A DNA stretch of 46,150 nucleotides from an uncultured Erythrobacter sp. (GCA_947499095.1 CANMMR010000012.1:1-46150), one strand, 5' to 3'. Positions 24,811 to 33,094 are shown, counted from the first letter of the stretch. The notes: generated from the letters alone by a model not told the origin. Numbers and translations: made by a program.

Positions 24811-24900
24811 ATGCGCGACTGGGCCATCGCCGGGGTCTTGGGAGCCTGCTTCCTGCTGGCGATCGCATGGCGGCTCGGCTGGCTGATCGGGCTGTCGTGA
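24811..24900 (+). CDS. 29-residue single-span membrane peptide
   Basis: ATG 24811 is preceded by AGGAG at ideal spacing (CAGGAGACAACC before the start) and opens a 29-codon frame ending TGA 24898-24900. The peptide begins MRDWAIAGVLGACFLLAIAW and ends in GLS; apart from the first few residues it is one transmembrane segment with two Arg. It lies 13 bp before the ruvC ATG (4 bp before the GTG alternative) and may be co-transcribed with it. I do not recognise the family. The good ribosome-binding site is the main argument that it is real. Confidence 0.55.
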   Translation: MRDWAIAGVLGACFLLAIAWRLGWLIGLS

Positions 24901-24913
24901 ACGAGTGCGGCGC

Positions 24914-25387
24914 ATGATCATTCTCGGCCTCGACCCTTCGCTCAGTTGCACCGGCTGGGGCGTAATCCGCGCGGAAGGCTCGCGCATTTCCCATGTTGCG
25001 GACGGACAGGTGCCGACCGACGCCAAGGCCCCGATAACCGAGCGGCTGGCCGCATTGCAGTCGGCGCTGGCCGAAGTCATCGCAGCGCACCGACCCGATC
25101 GCGCGGCGGCAGAGGAGATCTTCGTCAACAAGAACCCGCAATCGACGCTGAAGCTGGCGCAAGCGCGCGGCGCGGTGCTGGCAGCGTGTGGCGCGGCCGG
25201 CCTGACCGTGAACGAACACGCGGCGCGGCTGGTGAAAAAGGCGGTGGTCGGCACGGGCGGGGCGGACAAAACGCAGGTCCAGGCGATGCTGAAGGTCTTG
25301 CTGCCCGGCGCGCAGATCGCGGGCGCCGACGCAGCCGATGCTCTTGCCGTGGCGATAGCCGACGCGCACCTCGTTCAGCGTTTCTAA
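24914..25387 (+). CDS. ruvC: Holliday junction endonuclease RuvC
   Basis: RuvC cuts Holliday junctions at the end of homologous recombination together with RuvAB. The 157-residue product begins MIILGLDPSLSCTGWGVI, with D7 as first catalytic acid, then AAEEIFVNKNPQSTLKLAQA (catalytic Glu and the DNA-contact segment), and ends GADAADALAVAIADAH, which provides the last two Asp. All four acids look present. GTG 24905 is an alternative start three codons earlier; neither has a strong ribosome-binding site, so coupling to the small gene upstream is possible. Length is normal, slightly short at the C terminus. Confidence 0.97.
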   Translation: MIILGLDPSLSCTGWGVIRAEGSRISHVADGQVPTDAKAPITERLAALQSALAEVIAAHRPDRAAAEEIFVNKNPQSTLKLAQARGAVLAACGAAGLTVNEHAARLVKKAVVGTGGADKTQVQAMLKVLLPGAQIAGADAADALAVAIADAHLVQRF

Positions 25388-25403
25388 TGGAGCCCGAAAC
25401 ACC

Positions 25404-25472
25404 ATGATCCACCTCTACGGCATTCCGAATTGCGATCAATCTGCGACGGTTGTAGACGGAAAAGCACGCTGA
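25404..25472 (+). pseudogene. 5' stump of a YffB/ArsC-like gene
   Basis: ATG 25404, with GGAG nine bases upstream, opens MIHLYGIPNCD, the characteristic N terminus of YffB/ArsC-like thioredoxin-fold proteins including the active-site Cys. After codon 11 the similarity ends and the frame runs into QSATVVDGKAR and TGA at 25470-25472. An intact member of the same family lies at 26203 and starts with a different first 10 codons. So this is a broken 5' end left behind by an insertion or a rearrangement. See findings. Confidence 0.7.
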
Positions 25473-25715
25473 ACAGCCGCTTTTGGCGAACTGCGGTTGC
25501 AGGTCGACTGTCCGATTTGGGATGTATTGTGATGAAAAACTCGGCCTGACCCGATCCAAAGCTGATTTTCCGTAATAATGATTCGAAGAGATAAAGAATC
25601 TTGAATTATTGATGCAGCCATGAACTCTCATGGGTTTTAAAATTTCCCACCCAAACTACCTGCGGAGTTTTTCAACACAATAGGGTGGGAAACGGACGGT
25701 GGCCAGCCGCACTGG
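25473..25715. other. Non-coding, AT-richer stretch with a 10-bp inverted repeat
   Basis: No gene is supported here. The base composition is clearly less GC-rich than the flanks. TTTCCCACCC (25643-25652) and GGGTGGGAAA (25683-25692) are exact reverse complements 30 bases apart. They could be an end of an inserted element, or a terminator-like fold for the leftward gene at 25716-25994, just beyond its stop. Confidence 0.4.
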
Positions 25716-25994
25716 TTACTGGGTAAGTCGGGCGGACAATGCCAGCCTCGCGAAATAGGCGATGAGTAGAGACAAAGCGACCACCGCCACCGGCTGTGTC
25801 TCGAAAACTCGAACAGCCATAACAGCCGCCGCGACGCCAAGTAGTAGCAGTAATCCGATGCGCCAATAATCTATCAGAGGAACGCGACGTCGCTCTCCCA
25901 TCCCGAACGCGAACGCATTCTCGATTTGCCACCTTGCGGCCCAATCAAGGACGGGAAGCGCCGCGAAAATCGCCAGAACGTGAAGTGTGGCCAT
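25716..25994 (-). CDS. Small membrane protein of unknown function
   Basis: From ATG 25994 a 92-residue product starts MATLHVLAIFAALPVLDWAA, has a charged middle (FGMGERRRVPLIDYWR) and two to three hydrophobic segments (about residues 2-18, 46-66 and 70-86). No motif is recognised. The frame is open upstream to 26186 but those residues look like shadow sequence. It lies inside the segment between the broken and the intact YffB-like genes, on the opposite strand, and is probably part of inserted DNA. No strong ribosome-binding site is visible. Confidence 0.6.
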   Translation of the reverse strand: MATLHVLAIFAALPVLDWAARWQIENAFAFGMGERRRVPLIDYWRIGLLLLLGVAAAVMAVRVFETQPVAVVALSLLIAYFARLALSARLTQ

Positions 25995-26202
25995 GAGCGG
26001 TTGATGACACGCCCCCCTAATGACCGCAATGGCGTCGTTAGCGGAATGTCCGCTTTTTCTCGACCGCGTCGAAAACCTGCCACCGTTTGACCTCAGTCCA
26101 AAATAGAGAACGCGGTCGGTGTTTTTGTTCGGCCTACACTTGCAACGGTTTGCAGAGCTCTCTGTAGAGTGCCCGCGAAAACCCAATATCGAGGTCTGAA
26201 AG

Positions 26203-26553
26203 ATGGCGGAAATTATCCTACACGGAATTCAAAACTGTGACACGGTCAAGAAGGCGCGCAGGTGGCTCGATGCGCAGGGGCTTGAGTACACGTTCCACGA
26301 CCACAAGAAGGAAGGCGCCGATCCCGAGAGGCTGGCCGCATGGATCGATGCGGAGGGCGTCGACACCGTACTGAACCGGCGCGGCACGACCTGGCGCAAG
26401 CTGTCGGAAGCGGAGAAAGCCGATGTGGATGCGACCAAGGCTGTCACATTGCTGCAAGCGAACCCGAGCATGATCAAGCGGCCGGTGGTCGAACACCCCG
26501 GTGGCCTGCTGGTCGGTTTTTCGGAAAGCGAGTGGGCGGCGGCGCTTCAGTAA
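26203..26553 (+). CDS. YffB/ArsC-like thioredoxin-fold protein
   Basis: The 116-residue product has the family signature NCDTVKKARRWLDAQGLEYT with a single active-site Cys (C12), then FHDHKKEGADPERLAAWI, NRRGTTWRKL and the C-terminal MIKRPVVEHPGGLLVGFSE. This is the YffB branch of the arsenate reductase/Spx fold; family members are often called arsenate reductases but glutathione-dependent thiol reductase activity is as likely. GAGG lies eight bases before ATG 26203. Its N terminus (MAEIILHGIQ) differs from the stump after ruvC (MIHLYGIP), suggesting that this copy received a new 5' end or is a second copy. Confidence 0.88.
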   Translation: MAEIILHGIQNCDTVKKARRWLDAQGLEYTFHDHKKEGADPERLAAWIDAEGVDTVLNRRGTTWRKLSEAEKADVDATKAVTLLQANPSMIKRPVVEHPGGLLVGFSESEWAAALQ

Positions 26554-26714
26554 CCGCTGCCGGCGCCCCAGCCGTCGTGGGAATTGCCCGTGAAGCCGCG
26601 CGCATTCTCGTTCGAGGCGCTGGTCACCATGCGTTTCACCGAGGACAGGTCTTCGCCCGATCCGTACACCAGGCCAAGGACGACCATCGTCGCTAGGAGG
26701 AGTTTCTTGATCAT
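26547..26714 (-). CDS. Small exported protein of unknown function
   Basis: From ATG 26714 a 55-residue product begins MIKKLLLATMVVLGLVYGSG, a plausible signal or membrane segment, and continues EDLSSVKRMVTSASNENARG with a Gly/Asn-rich end. The residue composition is gene-like. However, no ribosome-binding site is visible and its ATG overlaps the divergent ATG of the phosphodiesterase gene by two bases, while its Leu codons are antisense to that gene's AGGAGGAG. A later Met start (26687) is possible. Its 3' end overlaps the YffB-like gene by seven bases. Real but unproven. Confidence 0.45.
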   Translation of the reverse strand: MIKKLLLATMVVLGLVYGSGEDLSSVKRMVTSASNENARGFTGNSHDGWGAGSGY

Positions 26715-27780
26715 GGCGCTGAAAATTGCAGGGGCGTTCGTTAAGTCCCTTTTAACGCTCATCCTTGCCGGCACGGCAACCATAAGTTGGGCGCAGGACG
26801 GCGACATGCTGGTGATCGCCCATCGCGGCGCGAGCGGGGAACGGCCCGAGCATACGCTGGCGGCCTATGAACGCGCGATCGACCAGGGCGCGGACTATAT
26901 CGAGCCGGACCTCGTGGCGACGAAGGATCTGGTGCTGGTCGCTCGGCATGAAAACGAACTGTCGGAAACGACAGATGTCGCTGTGCGCGAGGAGTTCGAG
27001 GATCGCCAGCGGTCCAAGACCATCGACGGGCGGCTCGTCACCGGCTGGTTCGCGGAAGATTTCACGCTCGCTGATCTGCGGACCCTGCGTGCCAAAGAGC
27101 GCATCCCGGCGCTTCGCCCGGCCAACGCTCGCTACGACGGCCTCTATGCGATCCCGACCTTTGCCGAGATCGTGCAGCTGGTCCGCGCCAAGGAAGCGGA
27201 GACCGGACGGCGCATCGGGCTGTATCCCGAACTCAAGCACCCGACTTTCCTGTTGCAGGAAGCAGGCATCGACATGGTCGACTTGCTGGTGACGCAGCTG
27301 CGCGCACTCGATCTCGACGATGCGGACGATCCCGTCTTCGTGCAGAGTTTCGAAGTCGGGCCGTTGCGGCGGCTCGACAACATGATCGAGGTGCCGCTTA
27401 TCCAGCTGGTTAAAGCCGAGGGCGGGCCGGCCGACATTCCGGCGACGAGCTACGACGAAATGCTGAGCGCTACCGGTCTGGTCGACATCGCCAGCTATGC
27501 CGACGCGATCGGAGCGGATCTGCAGTTGATCTTCGGGCCGGAGGGTATTCCTTCGGGCCTTGTTGACGAGGCTCAGCAGGCCGGGCTGCAAATGCACGTC
27601 TGGACACTGCGCAAGGAAAATGCCTACCTGCCGCCCGTCCTGCAGCGCGGCGATGCCCCGGGTGCGACAGGCGATGTGCCCGGCATGGTCAACCTGCTCG
27701 AGGTGCAGGGCATCGACGGCGTGTTCACCGACGATCCTGGCATGGTCGTCAGCGCGCTCGCGCGGTTACGAGGTAATTGA
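26713..27780 (+). CDS. glpQ: Periplasmic glycerophosphodiester phosphodiesterase
   Basis: Hydrolyses glycerophosphodiesters to glycerol-3-phosphate and an alcohol, giving carbon and phosphate. The 355-residue product has a signal peptide (MALKIAGAFVKSLLTLILAG, cleavage near SWAQD) and the GDPD barrel: VIAHRGASGERPEHTLAAYE (H37, R38, E43), ADYIEPDL (E64, D66) and ARHE with the second catalytic His at 79, followed by long GlpQ-type insertions. The size fits the large periplasmic branch. ATG 26713 is chosen over earlier starts because AGGAGGAG lies 26695-26702 and a signal peptide follows. The 3' end overlaps ubiG by 32 bp, tail to tail. Confidence 0.93.
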   Translation: MALKIAGAFVKSLLTLILAGTATISWAQDGDMLVIAHRGASGERPEHTLAAYERAIDQGADYIEPDLVATKDLVLVARHENELSETTDVAVREEFEDRQRSKTIDGRLVTGWFAEDFTLADLRTLRAKERIPALRPANARYDGLYAIPTFAEIVQLVRAKEAETGRRIGLYPELKHPTFLLQEAGIDMVDLLVTQLRALDLDDADDPVFVQSFEVGPLRRLDNMIEVPLIQLVKAEGGPADIPATSYDEMLSATGLVDIASYADAIGADLQLIFGPEGIPSGLVDEAQQAGLQMHVWTLRKENAYLPPVLQRGDAPGATGDVPGMVNLLEVQGIDGVFTDDPGMVVSALARLRGN

Positions 27781-28519
27781 GCGAGAGATCGTCCGACAGG
27801 TGCAGGCCTTTGCTGGGCGAGAAGGCGATCCCCGTCGGCTCGCCCATGTCGAGACCGGCTTCGTCCAGCAGCTCGCCAAGTTCCTCGGGAGAAACGAAAT
27901 CGTCCCAATGATGCGTGCCATGCGGGATCAGGCCGAAGGTCTCGGCCGCGCCGACCATCAGCAGCCGCGATTGCGGTGTCCGGTTGGGAGTGGATAGCGC
28001 CAGCAAGCCTCCGGGTGCGAGGCGCGCGCCGAGGGCGGCGATAAAGGCGCGCTTGTCTGAGACATGCTCGATCACCTCCATCGCGGTGACGAGGTCGAAT
28101 GTGCCGATATCGAGCGCACCGATCTCCCCCGCCATATAGCGGATATCTAGCCCGGCGCCCTCGGCATGGATCGCGGCCGCTGCGACATTCTCGGGCGCTG
28201 CGTCCACCCCTGTGACGTCCGCCCCGAGCCGCGCCAGCGGTTCGCACAGCAGCCCCGCGCCGCAACCGACATCGAGCGCGCTCTTCCCCGCCAGCGGCTT
28301 GCGCGCCTCGATGTCGTTCGCCCAATGCAGATCGATCGCTTCGCGCAGGAATTGCAGTCGGACGGGATTCAGCCGATGCAGCATGGCCGAGGAGCCCTTA
28401 GGGTCCCACCAGTCTTTCGCCAGCTTGCCGAAATGCGCCGCTTCGTCGGGGCGGATGGTCTTGCCCGACATTGTGCCTGCCGAAGTATTGCTACGCGCTT
28501 GCGTGGTTGCATCGCTCAT
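27749..28519 (-). CDS. ubiG: Ubiquinone biosynthesis O-methyltransferase UbiG
   Basis: SAM-dependent methyltransferase that performs both O-methylations of the ubiquinone ring. The 256-residue product has the typical start DEAAHFGKLAKDWWDPKGSS and LHRLNPVRLQFLRE, the SAM-binding ALDVGCGAGLLCEPLARLGA near residue 80, then VTAMEVIEHV and the C-terminal THHWDDFVSPEELGELL with GIAFSP. ATG 28519 is used; ATG 28471 (MSGKTIRPDE) is a close alternative. It is divergent from lysC across 53 bp. Confidence 0.97.
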   Translation of the reverse strand: MSDATTQARSNTSAGTMSGKTIRPDEAAHFGKLAKDWWDPKGSSAMLHRLNPVRLQFLREAIDLHWANDIEARKPLAGKSALDVGCGAGLLCEPLARLGADVTGVDAAPENVAAAAIHAEGAGLDIRYMAGEIGALDIGTFDLVTAMEVIEHVSDKRAFIAALGARLAPGGLLALSTPNRTPQSRLLMVGAAETFGLIPHGTHHWDDFVSPEELGELLDEAGLDMGEPTGIAFSPSKGLHLSDDLSLNYLVTARAR

Positions 28520-28572
28520 GCGCTCTGGCTAGCAGCCTTAGCCCACGCATTCCAGCACGGAGACGCACCCGC

Positions 28573-29853
28573 TTGGCCCGTATCGTGATGAAATTCGGCG
28601 GCACCTCCATGGCGGGGACCGAGCGCATTCGGCGCGTCGCCAATATCGTGCGCAAGCAGCAGGCGCGCGGGCACGAGGTTGCCGTCGTCGTCAGCGCGAT
28701 GGCGGGGGAAACCGACCGGCTGGTAAACTTCTGCCGCGAGGCCAATGCGCTTTACGATCCGGCCGAATACGACGTGGTGGTCGCGAGCGGTGAACAGGTC
28801 ACCAGCGGGCTGCTCGCGCTCACGCTCCAGTCGCTAGGCTGCAAGGCGCGCAGTTGGCTCGGCTGGCAGCTGCCGGTCCATACGATCGAGGCGCATGCCA
28901 AGGCGCGCATCGATGACATCGATGCCGAGGCCCTGATCGCCAGCATGCAGGCAGGCGAGATCGCCGTCATCCCCGGCTTTCAGGGCCTTTCGGACGACGG
29001 CCGTATCACCACGCTGGGCCGCGGGGGCTCGGACACGTCGGCGGTCGCAGTCGCGGCGGCGATCGATGCCGACCGCTGCGACATCTACACCGATGTCGAT
29101 GGCGTCTACACCACCGACCCGCGCATCGTCGCCAAGGCGAGGAAGCAGAAGGCGGTGACTTACGAGGAAATGCTCGAGCTCGCGAGTGTGGGGGCCAAGG
29201 TACTCCAGACGCGCTCGGTGGGTCTCGCCATGAAGGAGGGCGTGCGCGTGCAGGTCCTCTCCAGCTTCGTCGGAGAGGATGCCATCCCGGCCGACGAACA
29301 CCCCGGCACGATGATCGTGTCGGAGGAAGAAATGAACGAACTGGTGGAGAAGGGCGATATGGAACGCCAGCACGTGACCGGCATCGCGCATGACAAGAAC
29401 GAGGCCAAGGTGATCCTCACCCGCGTGCCCGACAAGCCCGGCGCGGTGGCCCACATCTTCGAACCGCTCGCGCAAGCCAGCATCAATGTGGACATGATCA
29501 TCCAGAATGTCGGGCGCGACAAGGGCGAGACCGACGTGACCTTCACCGTGCCCCAGGCCGACCTCGCCCGGGCGCAGGCCTTGCTGGAAGACAAGCGCGA
29601 CGACATCGGCTTCAACCGCCTGATCACCGACAGCAAGATCGCCAAGATCAGCGTTGTCGGCGTGGGCATGAAAAGCCATGCGGGTGTCGCGGCGACCATG
29701 TTCAAGTCGCTCGCCGATCGCGGGATTAACATCCAGGCGATCACCACCAGCGAGATCAAGGTCAGCGTGATGATCGACGAGGACGAGACCGAACTGGCAG
29801 TACGCGTGCTGCACACGGCCTACGAACTCGACGCGGCGGATGAGGCTGTCTAA
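28573..29853 (+). CDS. lysC: Aspartate kinase
   Basis: Phosphorylates aspartate at the head of the lysine, threonine and methionine pathway. The 426-residue product from TTG 28573 starts LARIVMKFGGTSMAGTERIR, and has the kinase segments GFQGLSDDGRITTLGRGGSD and CDIYTDVDGVYTTDPR. Two ACT domains follow (from about residues 270 and 345), with MIIQNVGRDKGETDVTF and GVGMKSHAGVAATMFKSLAD, so feedback inhibition by end products is expected. The TTG is chosen because GGAGA lies about nine bases before it and ARIVMKFGG is where the family starts. It overlaps the next, frameshifted gene by 14 bp. Confidence 0.96.
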   Translation: MARIVMKFGGTSMAGTERIRRVANIVRKQQARGHEVAVVVSAMAGETDRLVNFCREANALYDPAEYDVVVASGEQVTSGLLALTLQSLGCKARSWLGWQLPVHTIEAHAKARIDDIDAEALIASMQAGEIAVIPGFQGLSDDGRITTLGRGGSDTSAVAVAAAIDADRCDIYTDVDGVYTTDPRIVAKARKQKAVTYEEMLELASVGAKVLQTRSVGLAMKEGVRVQVLSSFVGEDAIPADEHPGTMIVSEEEMNELVEKGDMERQHVTGIAHDKNEAKVILTRVPDKPGAVAHIFEPLAQASINVDMIIQNVGRDKGETDVTFTVPQADLARAQALLEDKRDDIGFNRLITDSKIAKISVVGVGMKSHAGVAATMFKSLADRGINIQAITTSEIKVSVMIDEDETELAVRVLHTAYELDAADEAV

Positions 29854-30195
29854 GTTTTCGCTCGACGGTGCGCTTGATTCCTGGAGCGACTTCGCGATCG
29901 AATGCTGGACTTTTGCGGTCCGCCTCGCGCTCGTCTTTATCGGTCTATTCTACCTCTGGGGTCTGACGGGCCGGTGGACTGCCGATCTTTCGAGCGGCTG
30001 GGCGCGCACTGGCCGGCAGTCGCAATCGCGATATTCGCAGGTGGCGTCATCCTGGCGGTAGTGTACCGCATCGAGCGCGCCTTCTCCCGGCAGAAGAAGA
30101 AGCGTGCGCCGCAGCTATATGGTGGTAGGAACGCTTCGACCCGAAAGCCGAAGCGACGGCAATGGAGCGGTCGAAAGCGGAAAAGGAAGCCATGA
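29840..30195 (+). pseudogene. Two-TM basic protein gene, broken by a frameshift
   Basis: The first frame from ATG 29840 (inside the lysC end) reads MRLSKFSLDGALDSWSDFAI and one hydrophobic helix (FAVRLALVFIGLFYLWGLTG). After GRWTADL it degenerates. From there the frame one base earlier reads FERLGAHWPAV, a second helix (AIAIFAGGVILAVVYR), QKKKRAPQLYGG and a very basic tail ending RKRKRKP with TGA 30193-30195, overlapping purT as ATGA. One extra T in CTTTCG near 29989-29994 would join both. The ATGA link to purT and two good helices suggest a real gene of about 118 residues. A sequencing error is equally possible. Confidence 0.55.
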
Positions 30196-31355
30196 GCCAC
30201 ACTGCAAAGATACTCCTTCTCGGCTCGGGCGAACTTGGCCGTGAGTTCGTAATCTCCGCCAAGCGGCTGGGTGCCTATGTCATCGCTTGCGACGCTTACG
30301 ACGATGCGCCTGCGATGCAGCTCGCCGATGCGCGCGAGGTTTTCTCCATGCTCGATGGCGAGCGGCTGCGCGCAGTCGTCGAGCAGCACCGGCCCGACTA
30401 CATCGTGCCTGAGATCGAGGCGATCCGGACCGAGGTGCTGGCCGAACTCGAGAGCGAAGGCTTCACCGTCGTTCCTTCGGCGCGGGCGGCGCAGCTTACC
30501 ATGAACCGCGACGGGATTCGCGATCTCGCCGCGAACGAGCTTGGCCTTGTGACGTCACGCTACCGTTACGCCAAGAATTTCGAGGAGGTGCGCGCCGCTG
30601 CCCAGCACACCGAATACCCGTGCGTGATCAAGCCGGTGATGTCGTCGAGCGGCAAGGGCCAGACGACTGTGCGCGACGAAAGCGGGCTCGAGGCTGCGTG
30701 GGACTACGCCGTTGCAAACATGCGCGGCGACCGGCAGCGCGTGATCGTCGAGCAGTTCGTCGATTTCGATTACGAGATCACCCTGCTGACCGTGCGCCAC
30801 AAGAGCGGCGTAACCTTCTGCCCGCCGATCGGCCACCGGCAGGAGCGCGGCGATTATCAGGAGAGCTGGCAGCCGACACCGATGTCGGACGGCGCCATCG
30901 CCAAGGCGCAGGACATGGCGCGCAAAGTGGTCGACAATCTTGGCGGATACGGCCTGTTCGGCGTCGAATTCTTCGTGAAGGGCGAGGAGGTGATCTTCTC
31001 CGAACTCAGCCCGCGCCCGCACGATACCGGCATGGTCACGCTGGTCAGCCAGAACCTGACCGAGTTCGATCTCCACGCCCGCGCCATCCTGGGCCTCCCG
31101 GTTCCCGCCGAGCTCCGCGCCCGGCCAGCCGCCAGCGCCGTCATCCTTGCCGACCGCGACAGCGAAACGCTGTCCTATGGCGGGCTGGCCGAGGCGATGG
31201 CGAACGGCGCAGACATCCGCATCTTCGGCAAGCCGAGCAGCCGACCCTATCGCCGGATGGGTGTCGCGCTGGCGACTGCGGGCGACACCGATACCGCGCG
31301 GCAGCTGGCACGCGATGCCGCGCACCGCGTCACCATCGGCTACGACGGATCGTAA
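30192..31355 (+). CDS. purT: Formate-dependent phosphoribosylglycinamide formyltransferase
   Basis: PurT makes formyl-GAR in purine synthesis from formate, ATP and GAR, independent of folate. The 387-residue product is an ATP-grasp enzyme: ILLLGSGELGREFVISAKRL at the start, YIVPEIEAI, PCVIKPVMSSSGKGQTTVRD as the ATP-binding loop, EQFVDFDYEITLLTV, GLFGVEFFVKGEEVIFSELS and PRPHDTGMVTLVSQNL. All family motifs look intact and the length is normal. ATG 30192 overlaps the upstream stop as ATGA with AAGGAAG just before it, so it may be translationally coupled to the broken gene upstream. Converges with the next gene with a 16-bp overlap. Confidence 0.97.
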   Translation: MSHTAKILLLGSGELGREFVISAKRLGAYVIACDAYDDAPAMQLADAREVFSMLDGERLRAVVEQHRPDYIVPEIEAIRTEVLAELESEGFTVVPSARAAQLTMNRDGIRDLAANELGLVTSRYRYAKNFEEVRAAAQHTEYPCVIKPVMSSSGKGQTTVRDESGLEAAWDYAVANMRGDRQRVIVEQFVDFDYEITLLTVRHKSGVTFCPPIGHRQERGDYQESWQPTPMSDGAIAKAQDMARKVVDNLGGYGLFGVEFFVKGEEVIFSELSPRPHDTGMVTLVSQNLTEFDLHARAILGLPVPAELRARPAASAVILADRDSETLSYGGLAEAMANGADIRIFGKPSSRPYRRMGVALATAGDTDTARQLARDAAHRVTIGYDGS

Positions 31356-33094
31356 TCGGCGAGCTGCTTGGCCCAGCGCTGCTTGAGCTCCTCGCGCCGC
31401 CCTGGATAGCTCTCGGCTTCGAAGAACGGCAGGTCGTCAAGCGGCACTCCCATACGGGCAAGAGCGAAACGCCACTGGTCCGAGTCTTTCGAGTTCCAGG
31501 CAATCGGTGATCGGGGCTGCATCAGTAGACGAATGATCTTCGGTGCGGCGCTATTTGCGACCGGTCCCAGCCGGATCAGGCCCTTGCGAATTCCCTCGAC
31601 GACGTATTTCTGCTTCGGCTCCTTGCTATCCTGCACGGCTACGTCGAGCGCGCCTATCAAGCCCTTCAGCGCCCTCTCACCACCTACATCGGCCATCCGC
31701 TCCACGAAAAGCCCTGCATCCTCGCGTAGCTGCTTGTCGTTCCAGATCGCGCGAAAGGCGGGGTCGGCATCGGCGAAAGTGCCGGCCGGCATCGCAGCCA
31801 GTGTGCGCAACAGATGCAGCCGGTACTTAGGATCGGTTTGCGGCATGGCGATGCGCTTGGCAACCGGAACGGTCATGACCCGCGGCATCGGCTGGCGGAA
31901 GCCGAAAAGGCTGACGATTGTGTTCGGGAGGTCCTGAACCCGCGGGTCCGCAACGATCCGCGCGAGGACGGCGGCGTCCTTGTCCGACATTGTGTCGTTC
32001 TGGGTATCGATCCACTCATGCGCCAGCGCGACCTGCGCCGCGTTGGCATCGGGATCGTCCAGCATGGCGACCACCGCACTGCGCAAGTCGCTGACGAGGG
32101 GCGCGTCATCGCCTGGTGTGTCGTCGCTCGTGCGGCTCTCCGCCAGACCGAACGCATCGATCAGCAACTGGCGCGAGCGGCGCGCGACCGCCAGTTCGCC
32201 GAACCGCAGGGTCTCCCTTACCGGTCTGAACCCGCGACCGGCAAAGCCGCTACCTGCGCTGCCGCTGACAAATTCGAGCCAGAAAATCCGCGCAGGGCGC
32301 CAGGCCTCGACCAGCAGCTTGCGATACTGAACCCCGTCGTCGGGGCCGGTGACGACAAGTCCGTCGACCTTGGCGCCATTCCCCTCCGCCGACCTGCTGA
32401 TCCCGTTCTCGATCGTCCAGTCGAAGCTGGCCGGCGCAGAGCCTTTCACCAGTCTTTCTTCACGCGCCAGTCGCATGGCCGAATAGGCGGCCATCTCGCG
32501 CTCCATCGCCAAGCGGTCTTCGAGATCGCGGGTCGGCCGCCCGCTGCCGTAATAGGGAAAGTCGCGGGCGATCTGGCCGGGGTTCTTCGGGGAAAGGCCC
32601 GGCGGGTCGTCCGGCGACGCCGCGATCAGGCGATAGGTCGCCTCTCCGCCTGCGCTGCGATAGGTCAGGCTTTCGACACCGGGCAGATCGAGGAGGGCGA
32701 GGCAGTAGGAATCGCAGGCTACCTCGTCGCGCGGCATACCTCCGGATTCGACCCACAGGACATCGCCGACGAGGGGGACCGGCACCTGCGGGATCACGTC
32801 GGGCGCAGTCGCCGCATCGAACCGCGCTGTCGCGGCAAGTCGCTCGGGCAGATCGACCAGCCAACCCGGCGCCAGAGCGATCGCGAAAGCCGTAATCGTG
32901 GCGAGCGTGTCGTTATGGATGGGCAAGAAATAGCGGATGACCAGCGTGGCGAGGCAATAGACGAACACCGTCGGCATCAGCGGCAGGATCAACCCGGGCA
33001 GGAGCAGCGCCATGAAGCCGACGATGACCAGATCCGGTATCAGCCAGACGACCCCGGCCAATATCCCCGAAGCGATCGTTGCCGCTTTCAACAT
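31340..33094 (-). CDS. Large membrane-anchored protein of unknown function
   Basis: The 584-residue product starts MLKAATIASGILAGVVWLIP and has about three hydrophobic segments in the first 100 residues. A soluble domain follows, with two Cys near residues 128-132 (DEVACDSYCLALLDLPGVE) and a helical C-terminal half (about residues 340-560) that looks like HEAT-type helical repeats: RALKGLIGALDVAVQDSKEP, IRKGLIRLGPVANSAAPKII. I do not recognise a named family. It probably faces the periplasm, judging by the segments, but that is inference. Stands alone between purT (convergent) and the nitronate-monooxygenase-like gene (divergent). Confidence 0.85.
   Translation of the reverse strand: MLKAATIASGILAGVVWLIPDLVIVGFMALLLPGLILPLMPTVFVYCLATLVIRYFLPIHNDTLATITAFAIALAPGWLVDLPERLAATARFDAATAPDVIPQVPVPLVGDVLWVESGGMPRDEVACDSYCLALLDLPGVESLTYRSAGGEATYRLIAASPDDPPGLSPKNPGQIARDFPYYGSGRPTRDLEDRLAMEREMAAYSAMRLAREERLVKGSAPASFDWTIENGISRSAEGNGAKVDGLVVTGPDDGVQYRKLLVEAWRPARIFWLEFVSGSAGSGFAGRGFRPVRETLRFGELAVARRSRQLLIDAFGLAESRTSDDTPGDDAPLVSDLRSAVVAMLDDPDANAAQVALAHEWIDTQNDTMSDKDAAVLARIVADPRVQDLPNTIVSLFGFRQPMPRVMTVPVAKRIAMPQTDPKYRLHLLRTLAAMPAGTFADADPAFRAIWNDKQLREDAGLFVERMADVGGERALKGLIGALDVAVQDSKEPKQKYVVEGIRKGLIRLGPVANSAAPKIIRLLMQPRSPIAWNSKDSDQWRFALARMGVPLDDLPFFEAESYPGRREELKQRWAKQLADYDPS

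Noticed and set aside
24537..24920. Short frames across the inverted repeat (HPAPPPGHP-type products)
   Set aside because: They come from the C/G-rich arms of the repeat and have no ribosome-binding site.
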